NCBI GenBank assembly: GCA_030770535.1
Contig: JASVEC010000019.1
Location: 124,001-188,000, forward strand
Direction: 5' to 3'
DNA: 64,000 bases
Source: Batkoa obscura
Taxonomy: Eukaryota > Entomophthoromycota > Entomophthoromycetes > Entomophthorales > Batkoaceae
Shown: positions 1-11,166 of the stretch, in pieces
Layout: the number at the start of each line of letters is the position of its first letter
How positions within the stretch are numbered: position 1 is the first letter of the stretch
The notes under the pieces: model-generated
Database searches by the model: none
Seen by the model: the letters and a program-made list of their open reading frames with translations, nothing else
Told to the model about the DNA's origin: nothing
Made by a program: the position numbers and the translations under genes

Positions 1-157
1 CTTCCTCTTTACCATTAATCCTCTCCATTTGATTACATCATGAGCTATAATTTGGTCATATAACGTAGCACTATGCTCTATAAGTTTCTTACTTTCCTTT
101 TTAATATCTCCAAACTTGCTTTTTATTACATTCGTTGATAAAAATAATAATACGACT
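1..157 (-). CDS. possible partial exon running off the left edge (unknown, secreted-like)
   Basis: On the minus strand a frame stays open for about 52 codons from near 157 to the window edge. It starts with a hydrophobic run (TVVLLFLST) followed by a lysine-rich, helical-looking stretch ending at the edge with WRGLMVKRK. That is the look of a signal peptide plus the start of a mature domain. No in-frame ATG opens it. The nearest upstream in-frame ATGs (MNMIYKTNI) are separated from it by an in-frame TGA, so either an intron joins an upstream exon, the start is broken, or the frame is fortuitous. No family is recognised. Confidence 0.3.
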
Positions 158-165
158 GTTCAAAT

Positions 166-1565
166 ATTTGTTTTATAAATCATATTCATATTAATAGTAT
201 TTCTTTGTTCTGTTTTTATTCAAAACAAAATTTTAAATCAAAAATTCAAATGTTATGGCCTTATTACTAGTTAAAAATATATTTATTTATTTATATAAAA
301 TAATTTTTTTATATTTCAAAAGCGAGTAAGGTAAATAGGGGTACATATTCAAACTAAAGTGAGAATCGAATATTATAATCTAATATTTTTTTAACAAAAT
401 TAAGATTAGCATAAATCAAGCGAAAAAAATCAAGGTTCATATTGTAAATAGTAAATAGATTAATATATGTTGACCAAAATACTAAACAGTATGATCAATC
501 AGTAATTGCCTTATACTCAACTTTGAAGCTTTACACCTTAGTATATATCTCGAGTTTATATTAAAGCTAGCCCTTAACGGCTACTTGCTTCTAAAACAGG
601 TATTTGTAGCCCATAAGTTCTATAGTGATGACTACATCGCATAAAAGTGTTAGCACTACACCAGGATCATTAAGCCACTATATCAATAGCAATGACTCAG
701 AAACTACCTGATAAATATATTAGCAAATGGATTGCTAAATGAAAGTTTAAAACAATCCTAGGAACCTATCAATCATATGGAGGTATTTTTTTTGACTTCA
801 TTACTTTTTCCATTTTTTAAGCGCTATTTAAGCGGAAAAAATGTCAGTAAAATTCTTGAACACGAAAATACATCCACGTATATTGATTCTATGACATAAA
901 TATGCTAATAACGCGCCAAAACGATTAAACTATTATAATAATACTAATGGCTCAGAAGCTACCATATAAATCAATAAGTAATAGGCCGCATATCAAAATT
1001 TTTTACAATAACTAATATAGCAAGTTATAAAAACTGAAAAACTTAAATAATATAGGTAAAGTTCAAAAAAATTGGTTGCTTAATTTTTTCATTTCTTAGC
1101 TATTTAAATTTCATGGTGAAGATTGAGCTAAAATTTACCAAATTAGACAATTTAAGTGATTAGTGTAATTTTGTTTTTTATTTAATGCTTACATATTTCA
1201 CAACAGTAGCAAGTGACTGGATTTTTAGCATCTTGTCATGAAATGTGAGTTTTCATAAAACAGATTTATGCAAAATGCTATAAAAATTAATAACAGTATG
1301 TTAATGTAATTTATGAATAAAGAAAAAATAGAGAATATAAAAACATCATTTTTAACTGACTTATATATTAATTTTGAATCTTGTTATCTTTAAATTACCC
1401 CCAATATTACATTTACTAGAAAAATAACCAAATCGTTTTGCAAATATCACAATCTAGTTTGATTTAATAAAATAAAATTAAACATTTATTTCTAAAATTA
1501 ATTTATTTTCAAAATCCAATCCTTCAATTTTATTTTTCGAACTTTGATAAACCTCACTCAAAAAA
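166..1565. other. intergenic AT-rich stretch with one MITE
   Basis: No reading frame of note. It holds one copy of the 100-bp MITE family (about 776-880). A loosely repeated phrase (TCAGAA-GCTACC context near 690 and 950) lies on either side of that copy. The last 200 bases are the T/A-rich 5' flank of the DCAF4-like gene. Confidence 0.6.
776..880 (+). mobile_element. MITE copy 1 (TA-flanked, about 100 bp family)
   Basis: Member of the family whose consensus begins TGGGGATGT, carries a core reading roughly TTAAGCGCTATTTAAGCGG and ends ACATCCCCA, flanked by TA. This copy has diverged ends (TGGAGGTA..ATCCACG) but a well kept core and the TTTGACTTCATTAC segment. It is non-coding and the transposase is not in the window. 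The TA duplications suggest mobilisation by a Tc1/mariner-type enzyme (inference). Confidence 0.75.
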
Positions 1566-3318
1566 ATGCGAGACTTACCAGGCTTTTATTTCGACCCTGA
1601 AAGGAACCGATATTTCAAAATAACTCAAGGTGGCCCAACAAACATCTCAACAGCATCATCCTCAACTACTCGACAGTATCCTCAGTACACTGTCAATTCC
1701 ATCAAAAACTCAAAAAAAGCAAACAAAAAACAAAAGCTTGACATACTTCTTAGTAGAAAAAGACAACTAATTATAAAAGATAAATTGAATATACCATTTA
1801 ACAATGTATCTGGACTACAAGGTATACTTTGGGGTAGGAGGAAGATGGATGTTAAGATTAATGCAATAGGATTTAATGAACTGTTTTTGAAGCCTCAAAT
1901 GGGCTCGATGTTCAAAAAGAAAGTTAGTTTTCATGGGAATAATTTAGAAGCAAAATGTAGTTTGGTAACGATAAGATAGATTCACTATTTAAATACCTTG
2001 TGATAATAACGATTTTTTATTAGTCAGTTGGAAAATATGTTATTATTGGCACAGCGTCAGGAAAAGTGAAGTAGGGTTTTTGATTAGTTTTTTTATAGAC
2101 AGTGATTTATTGTTTAGAATTATCAAGTTTGATAATCCAAATATAGATTTAGAGAAAGAGACTAAAATAAACGTACAGTCGAATACACTTTATTCGGACT
2201 TGAGTCAGGTGATATTCTTTTGTTTTTTATAGTTAATTTATTAACATTCTTTTTAGATAACTAGTTTAAAATTAATAAAAAATAATTTAGCGTAAGGAAG
2301 ATGATGATTTAAGAAGTGGAAATACTTAATTTTAGTTGTTAGCTTTACAAGCCTTGGAGAAGCAAAAATAACGGGAAAGTTTCATTTGATTAAAGGATTT
2401 AATGATTTCATGACAGGACTAGGTAGCTATTAAATACATTTAAAGTTTTGTTATTATCTGGTAATAAACTTAATGGACTTTTTAGGTTCTATACAGCAAC
2501 CTTTTAGCTATAAAGATGATTCAAGTATTTGGTGTATGGAGGCAATAAATAACAATAACTTTATATTGGGATGCTCAAATGGCATTAAATTATTGGATTT
2601 GGATCATAGTATTACAAATCAAACAAAGTCACATAAAATTTCCAAAAAAGATACACGCAGTCTTTCTTTGTTAAATGATAATGTAAGTATCTATAATTAA
2701 TATAGTTCTTTTACTTAATTCTTTTAGCCCAGTTTGTTTTTATCGGGTAGTAGAGATGGGATAGTACATCTATACGATTTACGACAAAAAAAGAAAACAT
2801 TTAACAGAGGAATTATTAAATATGATCATTTAGTCAATCAAATTGAAAAATACAATACATATAATATATTATGTTCATCCGTAAAAAGTGGAGTAATTTA
2901 ATATATCTATTATTTATTATAATAATTCCAATTAATAATATACAATTAGATATTTATGCATGACTATAGAATGATCAAGGGTAATAATAGTGAATTGAAG
3001 ATTATTAAAGAATTTAACGGATATTCTAATGAGTATTTATACGATTTAAAATTTATGATTCATAAAGACACCAATACTTTAATTTGTGGTAAGTTAATAT
3101 AATATTGATATAACACTAATTAAATTATAGGTGGTACTGATAACAAATTGCGATTTTGGAGCTTAATAGATGAACTGTCAACAAGAGAGCCAATATGTGA
3201 ATTCAATGCTCCAGTAAAGCAATTGATTCCTTATGAATATTATAACTCTTTTAACCAGTGTAGTAAGCCTTCCTTTTTAGCCAATTATAATAACAATTGG
3301 GATTTGTTCAGCTTATAA
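1566..3318 (+). CDS. DCAF4: DCAF4/WDR21-like WD40 protein (CUL4-DDB1 substrate receptor type)
   Basis: A split gene of about eight exons. The N-terminus MRDLPGFYFDPERNRYFKI is the hallmark opening of DCAF4 (WDR21). Downstream exons give WD40-like blades, including VIIGTASGKV, CMEAINNNNFILGCSNGIKLLD, SGSRDGIVHLYDLR and CGGTDNKLRFWSL, and the protein ends with NWDLFSL before TAA at 3316-3318. Exon joins were set by GT..AG and frame: introns follow about 1964, 2070, 2210, 2290, 2420, 2680, 2893 and 3088. DCAF4 proteins bind DDB1 and present substrates to the CUL4 ubiquitin ligase. The fly-sized N-terminal region is followed by a basic patch (KNSKKANKKQK). Convergent with the lipase gene, 180 bases between stops. 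Family call is fairly firm; the substrate is unknown. Confidence 0.8.
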
Positions 3319-3498
3319 ACTATTTGACCTAGATAATAATCCGTTTAATTTATATATCAATAATAATTCTATTATTTATCAAATAAATAGAAAAAAATGA
3401 AATAAGATTAACAATTATTTATTTTTTATGTAAAGTAAAATATAATAGAAGCGATTATATTTGAAATAAAATTAATTAACTTAAGTTTTTATAAATTA

Positions 3499-4547
3499 TT
3501 ATAAAGTACACTCCAATCCAAAAGTAAGGTCGAAATAAGCTAAATGAGAATAAAGATTTAAATTCTTACTAGTATTTAAGCAATCAGGGTCTTCAAATCC
3601 ATTTATAGGATCTAAACTCAAATCGTTACACTCTTTCCAGGTATTGTTATTAAATAACAATATTTCGTGTGGATTATGATAAAATCCATTTTTACTTAAC
3701 GGTAAATGAGTTATAATATCATCCGTATTAGCAACTCGGAGTAAAGAATACTTATTATTGTCATTATCGTTATTCTTAAATGTCTTTGTAACAAGTTTAG
3801 CAAAGTTAAAGTCGCCTATCCTTGGTGCTCCAAAGGTATTGATAGTAATGGTATTATTCATCTTTAGATTCAATTTTAAATCTAACCCCATAAATGTACC
3901 TAAGGCACCACCAAGGGAATGACCTACTATTAATATTGATGCATCTTTATACTCCTCAGAGGTTAGTAATTCAGTGAGTTTGAGTAACATTGGTTTTTTT
4001 AATCGGTCATAGGCTTTTAAAAAACCATAATGGACTTTTGAATTTTCAAATGAATAATCCAATTTACTACCAACTAAATCAACCATTATTCCTTGAAAAT
4101 TTTGAGTCCTAAAAATATTATTAATCGTTAGCTATCATTCATTAAATTCTTGTTTATTTTAAAAATAATAAATGATAATACTTACCCTCTAAAAGCGATT
4201 ACTAACTGTTTTTCTTTTTTATTCTTATTTCCTATTTCTCCGATATAAGCTGAGGAGCCTAATAACCAATCTTCATAATACTTAATCAACCGAAACCCTT
4301 TAGTTATTGTTGAACATGGTTTACCACACTTCCATTTCAATAAAAGCCACTTTGGACAATATGCTGCATTAGCAAAGTAGGCACTTAAACGTAAGGTTTC
4401 GTTCAATGATTGAGTTTGAGTTTTGAAATTGACTTGTTTAAAGCACAGTGTTACGTTGATGATGAAAGTTGAAAAGGAGATAAATAAAATGAACAGTCTC
4501 ATAACTAATTTTTTAATTAAAGAGTATTGGTTTTTATTAGAGTTCAA
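3499..4547 (-). CDS. secreted class 3 lipase
   Basis: Two exons: 4547 to about 4184, and about 4112 to 3499, joined through AGA-GG/G to read FRGTQNFQG, the classic Lipase_3 oxyanion region. The product is about 328 residues. Visible features in order: a hydrophobic N-terminal segment (best signal peptide from the second Met, MRLFILFISFS); NAAYCP and the Cys pair of the lid/loop region; the nucleophile elbow VGHSLGGALG; NTFGAPRIGD; the acid residue in NTDDIITHLPL; and the catalytic His in YSHLAYFDL. Family members (for example the Rhizomucor/Thermomyces type) hydrolyse triacylglycerols outside the cell. The whole catalytic triad Ser-Asp-His is present, so the gene looks functional. The initiating ATG is uncertain between the first Met and the one 15 codons later. 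Confidence 0.9.
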
Positions 4548-4801
4548 AAAATAAAAATAAGTAAAAGCGAATGCTTAGCTTAAATTAAAAGGATGAGCCT
4601 AATTAATCAGTAACAATGACGCTATCAATAGTTGCTATATTTATTATAAAATTATGTTTTTTAAAGTATTAAAAATCAACAACTTGTTTGACATTTTAAT
4701 ACTAATCACAATTTAATTAATCCCAAAATTTCCCACTGTGAAAAACTCAAGCTCAAATCTAACCACTCACCTTTTTTTCATTTTAAAAATATAATTCGAA
4801 A

Positions 4802-7186
4802 ATGACCGAAAAGCCAGGACGTCCACCTAAAGTAAAGAATAAAAATGCTGCTGAGATCCAAATTACAGCCGAACAAATTTTACGTGAAGCTAAAGAACGT
4901 ACTGAAGGCATTCCAGTACCACCTAAACAAAAGATTACAGATCCAGAAGAATTGGCTGATTATAAACTTTCAAAACGTACTGGATTCGAAAACTCAATTA
5001 GAAAAAATAGATTGAATATTGGTTCTTGGATTCGTTATGCGGCTTGGGAAGAAAGTCAAAATGAATTGGCTAGGTAAGAAAATAAAGATTTTGGATTGTT
5101 AAAGATGATAACAAACTTTCTATTGAATAGAGCCCGTTCAGTTTATATTCGAGCTTTAGAAGTTGATGAAAGGAATGTAACGATTCGATTGAAATATTTG
5201 GAAATGGAGTTAAAAAACAAAAACATCAATTTAGCTAGAAATTTACTAGATGCTAGTACTACCATCCTTCCTAGAGTAGATCAGTTTTGGTAATTTTAGG
5301 AATAATTATTATTAATGAATTGTAGATTTAAAAGATTTTAATTTTTTTCATAACATTAGGTTTAAATACGTTCATATGGAGGAAATGTTAGATAATATAA
5401 TTGGAGCTAGAGCTATCTTTGAACGTTGGGTTAAATGGGAACCAGATGAGCCAGGATGGAATGCATATATTAAGTTTGAATTGAGGTATAATGAAATTTC
5501 AAATGCCAGAAATGTTTACCAACGTTTTGTGGAATGTCATCCATTAGCTAAAAATTGGATTAAGTGGGTTAAGTTTGAAGAAGATAATAACAATTTTGGT
5601 AATTTCAAATATCGAATGTCATTCGCTTTTTAATATTGTGTTTTTAGACATGGCAAGAGAAGTATATTCTAGCGCAATTGATTACTTTGGAGATGATATG
5701 ATTGAACCCAAAATCTTTTTATCATTTGCTAAATTTGAAGCTAGAATGAAGCAATATGAAAGAGCAAGAATACTGTTTAAATATGCATTAGATAGAGTAC
5801 CAAAATCGAAAGCAGATATATTGCATAAAGAATATGTATTATTTGAAAAAAGATATGGCAATGTAGAAGGAATCGAAAATTTAGTACTATCAAGGCGTCG
5901 TACACAGTATGAAAATGAAATTAAAGAAAATCCAAATAATTATGATATTTGGTTTGATTATTTAAGATTAGAAGAAGAAAATGGAGATATTGAGAAAATT
6001 CGAGAACTTTATGAAAGAGCCATAGCGCAAGTACCACCAGCACCGGAAAAAAGATTATGGAGAAGATATATTTATATTTGGATTTATTATGTATTATTTG
6101 AAGAATTATCAGCCAAGAATATTCCAAGGGCAAAAGAAGTCTACAAAGCATGTTTGGATTTAATCCCTCATAAAAAATTTACCTTTGCAAAAATTTGGTT
6201 AATGTATGCTCAATTTTTAATCCGTCACGAAGATTTGGTTCAAGCTAGAAAAACTTTGGGTAGAGCTATTGGCATGTGTCCAAAACCTAAATTATTCAAA
6301 GGGTATATTGAGCTAGAGATTGCCCTTAGAGAATTTGATCGTGTGAGAACTTTATATTCTAAATTCTTAGAATTTGAACCTAGTCTATGCTCCACTTGGA
6401 TTAATGCAACCGAATTAGAAAAAGGCTTATTAGATTTGGATCGCTGCAGAGCTATCTTTGAATTAGCTATCTCATTACCAAATTTAGATATGCCAGAATT
6501 ATTATGGAAAGCTTATATCGGTAAGTGAATTATGTATAATTCGTTCAAAATAATATATGTAATTTTAATTTTAGATTTTGAATTTGAAAATGAAGAGTTT
6601 GATAAAACTAGAAAGCTTTATGAACGTCTATTAGAAAAAACATCGCATGTCAAAGTAAGTTTTTTTGATTTTTTAATTGTATATTATTAACAATATTATT
6701 AACTTAGGTATGGATTTCATTTGCTCAATTTGAAGCATCAATTCCAGAAGATAAAGAAGAAAATGTGAACCATGTTGAAAAAACACGAGAGGTCTTTAAT
6801 AGAGCCTTTAAGGAATTGAAATCTCTTGGTTTGAAAGAAGAGGTAAAAAATTAACTTTCCAGCTTAATTCACAAATCCTCATATACTAACAACTCGTTTA
6901 GAGAGTCTTACTGTTAGAATCCTGGAAAGCATTTGAAAAAGAGAAGGGGACTTCGGAAAGTTTAGAAGCTGTAGTTAAGAAGACTCCAGAGATAGTGAAT
7001 AAAAGAAAATTAAATGAAAATGGAGAAATGGTGGAATACTTTGACTATATCTTCCCAGATGACCAAGCTCTTAAACCTCAATTTAATTTACTCGCTAAAG
7101 CTCATCAATGGTTTAATTCAAAGGAGAAAGAAGGGGATAATGAGGAGTCTAAGGAAACCGATGGAGACGATAAGGATGAGGAATAA
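4802..7186 (+). CDS. CLF1: CLF1/SYF3/crooked-neck pre-mRNA splicing factor
   Basis: Seven exons, with introns near 5074-5130, 5292-5359, 5601-5647, 6520-6574, 6655-6708 and 6842-6900. The N-terminus ([18 protein letters not shown], then [18 protein letters not shown]) matches crooked neck. The rest is a chain of HAT (half-a-TPR) repeats such as [60 protein letters not shown] and [13 protein letters not shown]. The protein is a scaffold of the NineTeen complex in the spliceosome, nuclear. The C-terminus has a conserved YFDYIFPDD segment and ends in a short acidic tail ([11 protein letters not shown]). Length of about 680 residues is typical of the family and the copy looks whole. Confidence 0.93.
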
Positions 7187-7668
7187 AAAAATTATATCTT
7201 CCAGATTTTTGGTTTTATTGAATGTTACGTGTTGGTTATGCTACAACTGCTTTTTTATATAAACCAATACTGTGATATTAATTTTAGTATAATGAAAATT
7301 AAAACGAATTTTTTATTTCAATATTTAACCATTTGTTTTTTTATTTTATACTGAACACAAAAGGGACAAAATTACAAATTAATCTTTTGAGTGTCGCTAA
7401 TTTTGAAAAAACACGGTTATAATGTCAATCCTTTGAAGTAAATTTGTCAAAGTAGATTCAACCAACAAAGTTCAAAATTTTAGCTGATTAGCTAATTTTT
7501 TATTAGCTGTAATTTTTGGACATTATCAATTAAATGTTTATTTAAACAGATAGATCAATCTATCTTAATCACTTAGTAGGCTAAGAGTCAAACTAGGCTT
7601 TAAACTTCAAGAGTTTAAAATTTACCTGAACCTTAAAAGATATAAAAATAAAATCTAAATTAAATAAA

Positions 7669-7768
7669 TGGCAGTGTTTTTTTGACTTCATTGTTTTTTC
7701 CATCTTTTAAGTGCTGTTTGAGTGGAAAAATTGTTAGTAAAATTCTCAAATGCAAAAATGCACCCCCA
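7669..7768 (+). mobile_element. MITE copy 2
   Basis: Forward copy with ends TGGCAGTG..GCACCCCCA and core TTTTAAGTGCTGTTTGAGTGG. Moderately diverged. Confidence 0.8.
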
Positions 7769-7787
7769 TGTTGTAAAAAATATGATA

Positions 7788-7886
7788 TGATGTACTTTTG
7801 CATTTAAGAATTTTACTAACAACTTTTCTACTAAAATAGTGCTTGAAAGGTGAAAAAAATAATGAAGTCAAAAAAAAACACCCCCG
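7788..7886 (-). mobile_element. MITE copy 3
   Basis: Reverse copy with ends TGATGTAC..ACACCCCCG and flanking TA on both sides. Together with copy 2 it forms a large inverted pair with a spacer of about 20 bases. Confidence 0.8.
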
Positions 7887-8136
7887 TATAACATTTTATC
7901 ATATGGGGTTGTCTTGATTGGTTTCAGAATTTACTTAAAAGAATCCAAATTTCAAATTTTTAAATTTATGTCTAATGTGATGGTTAAATCTAAAAAGCCT
8001 AAATTAAATTTCTATTTAAAACTTATTTTAATTGTTTCCTTTTGTTAAATAGCTAATTTTTCTACTTATATGTTTTATGTTATTTCTGTTAGATATTTAT
8101 TAAATATATAATATATAATTATATGATTATATAATC

Positions 8137-8701
8137 TGAAATATCGCTTTGTCAGTCCCATGGTTAATTATAGTATAATAATCGTCTAAGCTGTTGTGTT
8201 CTCAAGTTCAGAGAAAATCGATCCCACATTCTTAGTTTGATTTGCTAAGAGAATTCCTAGCTTCATCCCAAAGAATATTATCTTCTTCCTTTGATACTTG
8301 CATTTGTCAGAGTATAAAAGAGATTTTAGAGTATGGGAGTGTTTTTCTTGATTTCATTATTTTTTCCATTTTTTAAGCACTATTTGAGTGGAAAGGTTGT
8401 TAGTAAAATTCTTAAACACAAAAAAACACCCCCGTATAGTAGTTCAAGGCTTTTTAACTGAATTATTCCGTGATATCTCGAACATTTAATAAAGCCACTA
8501 AGTTTTCTTAATATTATTTTACATAGATTTTACATTAGTATTGTCTATTCTATTTGTTTTACATAGTCTGTAACCTATTACATGCTATTCTTCATAATCC
8601 AAGCCTATCTTAGTCACATAAACTAAGGCCTTTCGACTTATAGTGTAGGCAACCCAGCAATAGCTATTTTTGACTCCAAACCCTGAGTATCAGATTTCAC
8701 A
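8137..8701 (+). mobile_element. solo LTR fossil (LTR 1) with nested MITE
   Basis: Fossil long terminal repeat of an LTR retroelement; begins near TGAAATATCGC and ends CAGATTTCAC(A). It carries a TATA-like TATAAAAG and a downstream AATAAA, as expected of promoter and polyadenylation parts of an LTR. A MITE copy sits inside it at 8334-8434. No gag, pol or other coding interior is present. Superfamily (Ty1/copia or Ty3/gypsy) cannot be told from the LTR alone. Very similar to LTR 3, which lies inverted downstream; probably young. Confidence 0.75.
8334..8434 (+). mobile_element. MITE copy 4, nested in LTR 1
   Basis: Ends TGGGAGTG..ACACCCCCG. Comparison with uninterrupted LTRs (GAGTATAATAGTTC at 29.2 kb and 8.96 kb) shows insertion at a TA with TA present on both sides, which directly demonstrates the target duplication. 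Confidence 0.88.
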
Positions 8702-8815
8702 CTACATTGTTATCCAGTATCTGATACATCAAAAAAAAAAAAGCGATATAGCTACAATTAGAGTTATAAAGTCTATAAAAAATAGAAAAATTAAAAGATC
8801 AATCCCGCTTACCTT

Positions 8816-9215
8816 TGTGAAATATCGCTTCGTCAGTCCCATGGTTAATTATTTTGATTTGTTATGAGAATTTCTAGTTCCACCCAAAAGAATATTATCT
8901 TCTCATTTTGATACTTATACTTTTCAGAGTATAAAAGAGTTTACAGAGTATAATAGTTCGAGGCTTTTTAACTGAATTAATCCCTGATATCTCGAACATT
9001 TAATAAAGCCACTAAGTTTTCTTAATATTATTTTACATAGATTTTACATTAGTATTGTCTATTCTATTTGTCTTATATAGCTTGTAACCTATTACGTGCT
9101 ATTCCTCATAATCCAAGTCTATCTTAGTTACATAAACTAAGACCTTTCGACTTATAGTGTAGTCAACCCAGCAATAGCTGTTCTTGACTCCAAACCCTGA
9201 GTACCAGATTTCACA
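8816..9215 (+). mobile_element. solo LTR fossil (LTR 2), short class
   Basis: Fossil LTR of 400 bp, TGTGAAATATCGC to CAGATTTCACA, same orientation as LTR 1 and separated from it by about 115 bases of unrecognised sequence. It has TATAAAAG and AATAAA parts. By eye it is about 98 percent identical to LTR 5 at 30.3 kb, which shares its 400-bp length, so the two belong to one recent subfamily. No interior domain seen. Confidence 0.75.
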
Positions 9216-9221
9216 GTAAGG

Positions 9222-9788
9222 TGTGAAATCTGGTACTCAGGGTTTGGAGTCAAGAACAGCTATTGCTGGGTTGCCTACACTATAAGTCGAAAGGCCTTAG
9301 TTTATGTGACTAAGATAGGCTTGGATTATGAGGAATAGCATGTAATAGGTTACAGACTATGTAAAACAAATAGAATAGACAATACTAATGTAAAATCTAT
9401 GTAAAATAATATTAAGAAAACTTAGTGGCTTTATTAAATGTTCGAGATATCACGGAATAATTCAGTTAAAAAGCCTTGAACTACTATACGGGGGTGTTTT
9501 TTTGTGTTTAAGAATTTTACTAACAACCTTTCCACTCAAATAGTGCTTAAAAAATGGAAAAAATAATGAAATCAAGAAAAACACTCCCATACTCTAAAAT
9601 CTCTTTTATACTCTGACAAATGCAAGTATCAAAGGAAGAAGATAATATTCTTTGGGATGAAGCTAGGAATTCTCTTAGCAAATCAAACTAAGAATGTGGG
9701 ATCGATTTTCTCTGAACTTGAGAACACAACAGCTTAGACGATTATTATACTATAATTAACCATGGGACTGACAAAGCGATATTTCACA
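9222..9788 (-). mobile_element. solo LTR fossil (LTR 3), inverted, with nested MITE
   Basis: Fossil LTR in reverse orientation, from TGTGAAATCTGG to GATATTTCACA. It carries the same nested MITE, at the same internal position, as LTR 1; the two differ at only a handful of bases over about 565. LTR 1 and LTR 3 therefore form the arms of a large palindrome with LTR 2 in the loop. Looks young, no coding interior. Confidence 0.75.
9489..9589 (-). mobile_element. MITE copy 5, nested in LTR 3
   Basis: Mirror image of MITE copy 4, at the equivalent site of the inverted LTR and essentially identical to it. A shared insertion inherited by duplication is more likely than two independent insertions at the same base. 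Confidence 0.85.
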
Positions 9789-9859
9789 CTTATGAAGATA
9801 ACAGAGAATTTAAAATTTTCGATATTTACTAAGCAATTAAGTAGTTTGTTAAATGATAG

Positions 9860-10140
9860 AATAGATTATTAAATGTTAAGATTACTTGAGTTATTAATAG
9901 CTGAGTTAATAAATAGTCAAAGAACAAGTAATTGTAATAATATGTAAAAGCTATTATTACTTGTACTACATAGAGATGGTTAATTATAGTTTTGGGGCTA
10001 ACCACTCGTTCCCATGCAGCTATTTATTAACTTAGGAATATATCAATAATGTAATTATAATATTAAAATAATTTATTTATTTGATAACAAATCTGCAATG
10101 TTGGTTATAAAGCAGTTGATAATAAATATTTCTCAATAAA
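9860..10140 (+). repeat. diverged dispersed repeat, copy A
   Basis: Shares an ordered series of matches with 63150-63440, for example AGTTAATAAA, GCTATTATTAC/GGTTATTATTAC, CATTTATTAATTTAG-like and ATAATGTAATTATA. Both copies adjoin an LTR of the same family. Family not recognised; it could be a remnant of an older element or a segmental duplication. Confidence 0.5.
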
Positions 10141-10154
10141 GTTTTATAAGAATA

Positions 10155-10253
10155 TGGGGATGTTTTTTTTGGTTTCATTATTTTTCCATTTCTTAAGCGC
10201 TATTTGAGTGGAAAGATGTTGGTAAAATTTTTAAACAAAAAAATACATCCCCA
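10155..10253 (+). mobile_element. MITE copy 6
   Basis: Well preserved: TGGGGATGT..ACATCCCCA with perfect terminal inverted repeats of nine bases and TA on both sides; core TTAAGCGCTATTTGAGTGG. Confidence 0.88.
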
Positions 10254-10324
10254 TATGTATTTAAAATCTAGTAGAAATTCAACTAACTTACAGTATAAAT
10301 TATAATAGAATGATTTAGAACTGT

Positions 10325-10446
10325 GTCCGGGTGCTTTTGTTTTAATAAAAAATTTGTTTTTATAGAATTTTAGGCGAAGTTTTTAAAATACAAATTTTTT
10401 AAAAAATTGGATAAAATAATGAAACTAATTCAGACGACCCCATATA
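10325..10446 (-). repeat. possible diverged MITE relative
   Basis: Read in reverse, this segment runs ATGGGGTCGTCTGAATTAG, then a TTTCATTATTTTATCCAATTTT-like phrase and an A/T-rich remainder ending in AAAGCACCCGGACA. Order and phrases echo the 100-bp MITE family (TTTCATTATTTTTTCCATTTT), but the ends and core differ. Best seen as an older subfamily or a chance resemblance. Confidence 0.35.
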
Positions 10447-11166
10447 AAGATCTTTTGCATTTACTGCATTTTGTTTTATTTCCATAGGTGAACTTTAACA
10501 ATAGCAGTATAATTACTAATAATATGATAGTGAATAATAAAGTAAAGTATAGATTACTATATTGATTAGAAGTTTAATTAAATTCAAATAAAGCAATATA
10601 ATGGATTTATATAGTTTATATTTACTTTTATTTATACCCATTAAAGTAACATAAATTAAATTTTAACTGATTTAACTATTAAATTTAAAAATAAAATCCT
10701 CTATTTAACAAATATATCAACTTTGAACATTAGCTTTATTTTATCATCATGTTATTTTTACTGCTATGATAAAGTTGAACCTAATAAACATCAAATAATT
10801 AAAGTTTATACTATTATATTCATAAATGGGTAATTTGTAATTAACAGTTTCTTTGCTAAATTGCCAATAACTTGTAATTAAACCAACCATCTTTGGAATA
10901 AAATATTAAACTCTTAAACCTGATAACTTTAATATCCATTTTAAACCTATTGAAATTTTTAAATTTTTATTTTATTTTATTTTTATTCATAGCAAACAGA
11001 GACAACTTAAAATCCATAAAATATGAAGCATTTGAAATATAAAAAAATCATGCTTATTTGAGAGTTTATAATAATTAAAGTAAGCTATAATAGATAACAA
11101 ATGAAATATTATTCATTTTTAAAGTAAACCAAATAATAGTTTTAAATATATATATAACGCTAATTT

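Larger units (their letters stand above)
7187..8136. other. intergenic stretch with two facing MITEs
   Basis: Downstream of CLF1. It contains AT-rich sequence without convincing frames, then two copies of the 100-bp MITE family facing opposite ways only about 20 bases apart (7669-7768 and 7788-7886). Nothing else recognised. Confidence 0.6.
9789..11166. other. intergenic stretch with repeats
   Basis: No coding frame recognised. It contains a diverged repeat shared with the right end of the window (about 9860-10140), one MITE (10155-10253), a second MITE-like segment (about 10325-10446), and then plain AT-rich sequence leading to the end of the sororin-like gene. Confidence 0.6.

Noticed and set aside
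8702-8815. Spacer between LTR 1 and LTR 2 as a retroelement interior
   Set aside because: Too short (about 115 bases), no coding sequence and no clear primer-binding or polypurine features; treated as unassigned sequence.
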